DNA from: Thermoplasmatota archaeon
Lineage (GTDB): Archaea; Thermoplasmatota; Thermoplasmata; UBA10834
DNA length: 15,835 nucleotides
Assembly: GCA_030836605.1 (NCBI GenBank)
Contig: JAUPMC010000049.1
Coordinates: 1-15,835 of the forward strand
Direction of reading: 5' to 3'
Of this stretch, positions 14,526 to 15,835 are shown one piece after another. Numbering within the stretch: the first letter of the stretch is position 1; each line of letters starts with the position of its first letter. The notes beneath the pieces were generated by a model. The model had not been told where the DNA came from. It saw nothing but the letters and a program-made list of their open reading frames with translations, and did no database searches. Made by a program: the position numbers and the translations under genes.

Positions 14526-14838
14526 GTGCTAGGCCACTGGGGTTGCCGGCCTCCCCTGTGTCAGCTACCCATCGACCTCCTCGACCCCGCTTCCCGGTGA
14601 GCGTTGATAGTCCGCGGTAAGGCTGCTCCCGTCAGGGCCTAACCCGATCCCCGCGGCAAGGGTCGACGCCCCCGCTCTCCAGCAAGGGCGAACAGCCGCC
14701 TTCGACCCCATCGGACAGGATCTCACTGTTGGTCGTTGGACTGGCACCGGTTCGGTTGCGACGTCCCCAGCTGTCACCCCCACTGTCGACGATTTTGGTG
14801 TACAAGGACACGCCGAACGTCCCGGTCAAGCCTAGCGT
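14526..14838 (-). ncRNA. Signal recognition particle RNA (archaeal 7S RNA)
   Basis: The RNA scaffold of SRP, which carries SRP54 and SRP19 and targets nascent membrane and secreted proteins. About 313 nt long, normal for archaea. Helix 1 pairs GCTAGGC (minus strand, 14836-14830) at the 5' end with GCCTAGC (14534-14528) at the 3' end, as in archaeal 7S RNAs. The 5' domain has the GGAC-loop-GTCC hairpin with the TTCGGC loop. Helix 6 is closed by GGGTCGA and TCGACCC (14708-14702 with 14666-14660) and has a GGAG (GNAR) tetraloop for SRP19 at 14680-14677. Helix 8 (14644-14616) reads GGTTAGG, CCC, TGAC, GGG, AGCAGCC, TTACC, with the conserved asymmetric AGCA bulge. The tetraloop is UGAC, not the usual GGAA. 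The ends are set by helix 1 and are approximate by a few bases. No clear TATA box was found upstream. Confidence 0.93.
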
Positions 14839-14989
14839 CCGTCATTAGAGATGAACTTGTAGATGGTCTTTTGCATGTCCTCTCCGCGACTTGGAAACAG
14901 AGTCTAGAGCGGATGGCCGCGAGGAGGGCAACGATGCTCGACACGCCTTTCCGAAATCGGCGGCCAGGTGTATTGAGATGTCCAGGCAT

Positions 14990-15006
14990 CTTAATATAGC
15001 ATTAAG
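14990..15006 (+). promoter_or_regulatory. Palindromic TATA region before the substrate-binding protein gene
   Basis: CTTAATATAGCATTAAG is a perfect 6-bp inverted repeat (CTTAAT, ATTAAG) with a five-base centre, and contains the AT-rich TTAATATA typical of a TATA box. The start codon is about 100 nt downstream, so a long leader is expected. The symmetry would suit a repressor that covers the promoter. Confidence 0.5.
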
Positions 15007-15015
15007 TCCGTGTCA

Positions 15016-15028
15016 CCGAATCGTTCGG
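15016..15028 (+). promoter_or_regulatory. Hairpin in the leader of the substrate-binding protein gene
   Basis: CCGAA and TTCGG pair perfectly around TCG, near the expected transcript start. A second small hairpin, GGGC-GTAT-GCCC, follows near 15040-15051. Their role is unknown. Confidence 0.3.
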
Positions 15029-15097
15029 GAGGACGAGTTGGGCGTATGCCCCTTTGCCGACCGAATACGACTAGGGGATGAATGGGGCTGTTGAACC

Positions 15098-15835
15098 ATG
15101 GTTTGGGGTAGGAGATTCATAGCGCTAGCCTTGTGTGCCTCGATGTTCTTCGTGGCCATCTTCGCGCCCGTTGTGGGCGTCAGGATGGTTGAGGGTGCGT
15201 CGCTGGCCGATATAACGATGACTGTAGGGACGATACAGGATCCAGGTACGCTCAACCCGTTCTCGATGGTGTTGAGCATGGCCTACACGATATCTTTCCT
15301 GATGTATGACACGCTCAACTCCGTGGAGCCAGACCTCTCCAGCGGCCCGCAGCTCGCGACCTCGTGGTACCACGACCAGGCGGGCACCACATGGCACTAC
15401 AACCTCACTCATGACGCCTACTGGCACGATGGCGAGCAGGTCTTCGCTGACGACGTGGCGTTCACGTTCAACATGATAATCAACAACAGCGAGGTCTGCG
15501 CCCTCTGGATCGACTATCTCGCCAATGTGACTGAAGTCGTTGCGGAGGATGACTTCACCGTGCGCATCACGACCGAGGTCCCGAAGGCGACCATGCTGAG
15601 CTTGAACGTCCCGATACTCCCGAAGCACATATGGGAGCTCATACCCGTGGACCAGCTGGACAAAGTCGACTACTGGAAGAACACGGCGTACTTCCCGACC
15701 GGACCGGTAGGCTCAGGCCCGTTCATCCTGGATGAGTATGTCAAGGACGACTTCATCCGGATGCTTACCAACACCAACTACTTCATCGATGTGGCGGAGT
15801 TCGACATACTGATGTACAAGGTGTACCTCGACGAC
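15098..15835 (+). CDS. Peptide-type ABC transporter substrate-binding protein, 3' partial
   Basis: The first 246 residues of an extracytoplasmic solute-binding protein of the DppA/OppA family (SBP_bac_5), which delivers peptides or similar solutes to an ABC importer. The start MVWGRRF is followed by a hydrophobic segment (about residues 8-29), a likely signal peptide or N-terminal anchor; there is no lipobox cysteine. Family landmarks are the GTIQDPGTLNPF segment, FLMYDTLNSVEP, LATSWYHDQAGTTWHYNL, the DAYWHDGEQVFADDVAFTFN stretch, and VGSGPFILDEYVKDDFI. The frame stays open to the last base, so the C-terminal half and any permease genes lie outside the window. The start ATG gives the signal peptide directly. 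Confidence 0.93.
   Translation, partial: MVWGRRFIALALCASMFFVAIFAPVVGVRMVEGASLADITMTVGTIQDPGTLNPFSMVLSMAYTISFLMYDTLNSVEPDLSSGPQLATSWYHDQAGTTWHYNLTHDAYWHDGEQVFADDVAFTFNMIINNSEVCALWIDYLANVTEVVAEDDFTVRITTEVPKATMLSLNVPILPKHIWELIPVDQLDKVDYWKNTAYFPTGPVGSGPFILDEYVKDDFIRMLTNTNYFIDVAEFDILMYKVYLDD

Noticed and set aside
14420..14783. Short ORFs on both strands within 14420-14783
   Set aside because: They overlap the SRP RNA or its flank and translate to Arg/Pro/Ser-rich sequence without motifs.
14526..14838. SRP RNA on the plus strand
   Set aside because: Helix 1 is palindromic, so the plus strand also shows GTGCTAGGCC at its left end. The asymmetric helix 8 bulge AGCAGCC and the GGAG loop of helix 6 only read correctly on the minus strand.
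14891..15094. 67-codon plus-strand ORF before the substrate-binding protein gene
   Set aside because: It runs through the TATA region and leader hairpins, with no family resemblance or ribosome-binding site.
1..15835. CRISPR arrays, insertion sequences, integrases or toxin-antitoxin genes
   Set aside because: I saw no regularly spaced direct repeats, terminal inverted repeats, transposase motifs or small toxin-like pairs on either strand.

Overview
This window reads as a stretch of a GC-rich archaeal chromosome, most probably a member of the Thermoplasmatota. The evidence is an archaeal-type leucyl-tRNA synthetase, a ribosomal cluster with proteins S19e, L39e and L31e plus aIF6 and a PDCD5-family protein, an archaeal SRP (7S) RNA, TATA-type promoters 23-31 nt before start codons (mostly leaderless transcripts), and the archaeal families DUF373, DUF6015, DUF835 and MptE. 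A relative of methanogenesis marker protein 2 raises the possibility of a methanogen or a descendant of one (Methanomassiliicoccales-like), but that is inference.

Layout from left to right. A leucyl-tRNA synthetase (5' end outside the window) carries an in-frame TAG at 57-59 inside conserved sequence. It is followed by a membrane protein (2728-4554) that joins a secreted N-terminal domain, three membrane helices, a RING-like zinc module, a second zinc knuckle and a DUF835 domain. The flavin prenyltransferase gene ubiX converges on it with a 38-bp overlap. Divergent from ubiX is the translation operon rps19e - PDCD5-family - rpl39e - rpl31e - aIF6 (5290-7227), with a hairpin and a 13-codon ORF in its leader. 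Two minus-strand genes follow: a metallo-beta-lactamase-fold hydrolase and a zinc-ribbon, proline-rich protein. A plus-strand run then encodes DUF373 membrane protein, MptE-like pterin pyrophosphokinase, DUF6015 protein, site-2 protease, a winged-helix-like protein of unknown function and the marker-2-like AIR-synthase-fold protein. The 14308-15097 gap holds an SRP RNA on the minus strand. The window ends inside a secreted peptide-type ABC-transporter substrate-binding protein.

Functionally the window is dominated by translation and protein targeting (LeuRS, ribosomal proteins, aIF6, SRP RNA), with pterin and flavin cofactor steps (MptE, UbiX) and several membrane proteins. Of the 16 protein genes whose stop is visible, 13 end in TGA, 3 in TAA and none in TAG. 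Together with the in-frame TAG in leuS this makes recoding of TAG (pyrrolysine) a hypothesis worth testing, though a point mutation or base-call error explains the single codon equally well. No CRISPR array, insertion sequence, integrase or tRNA was seen.
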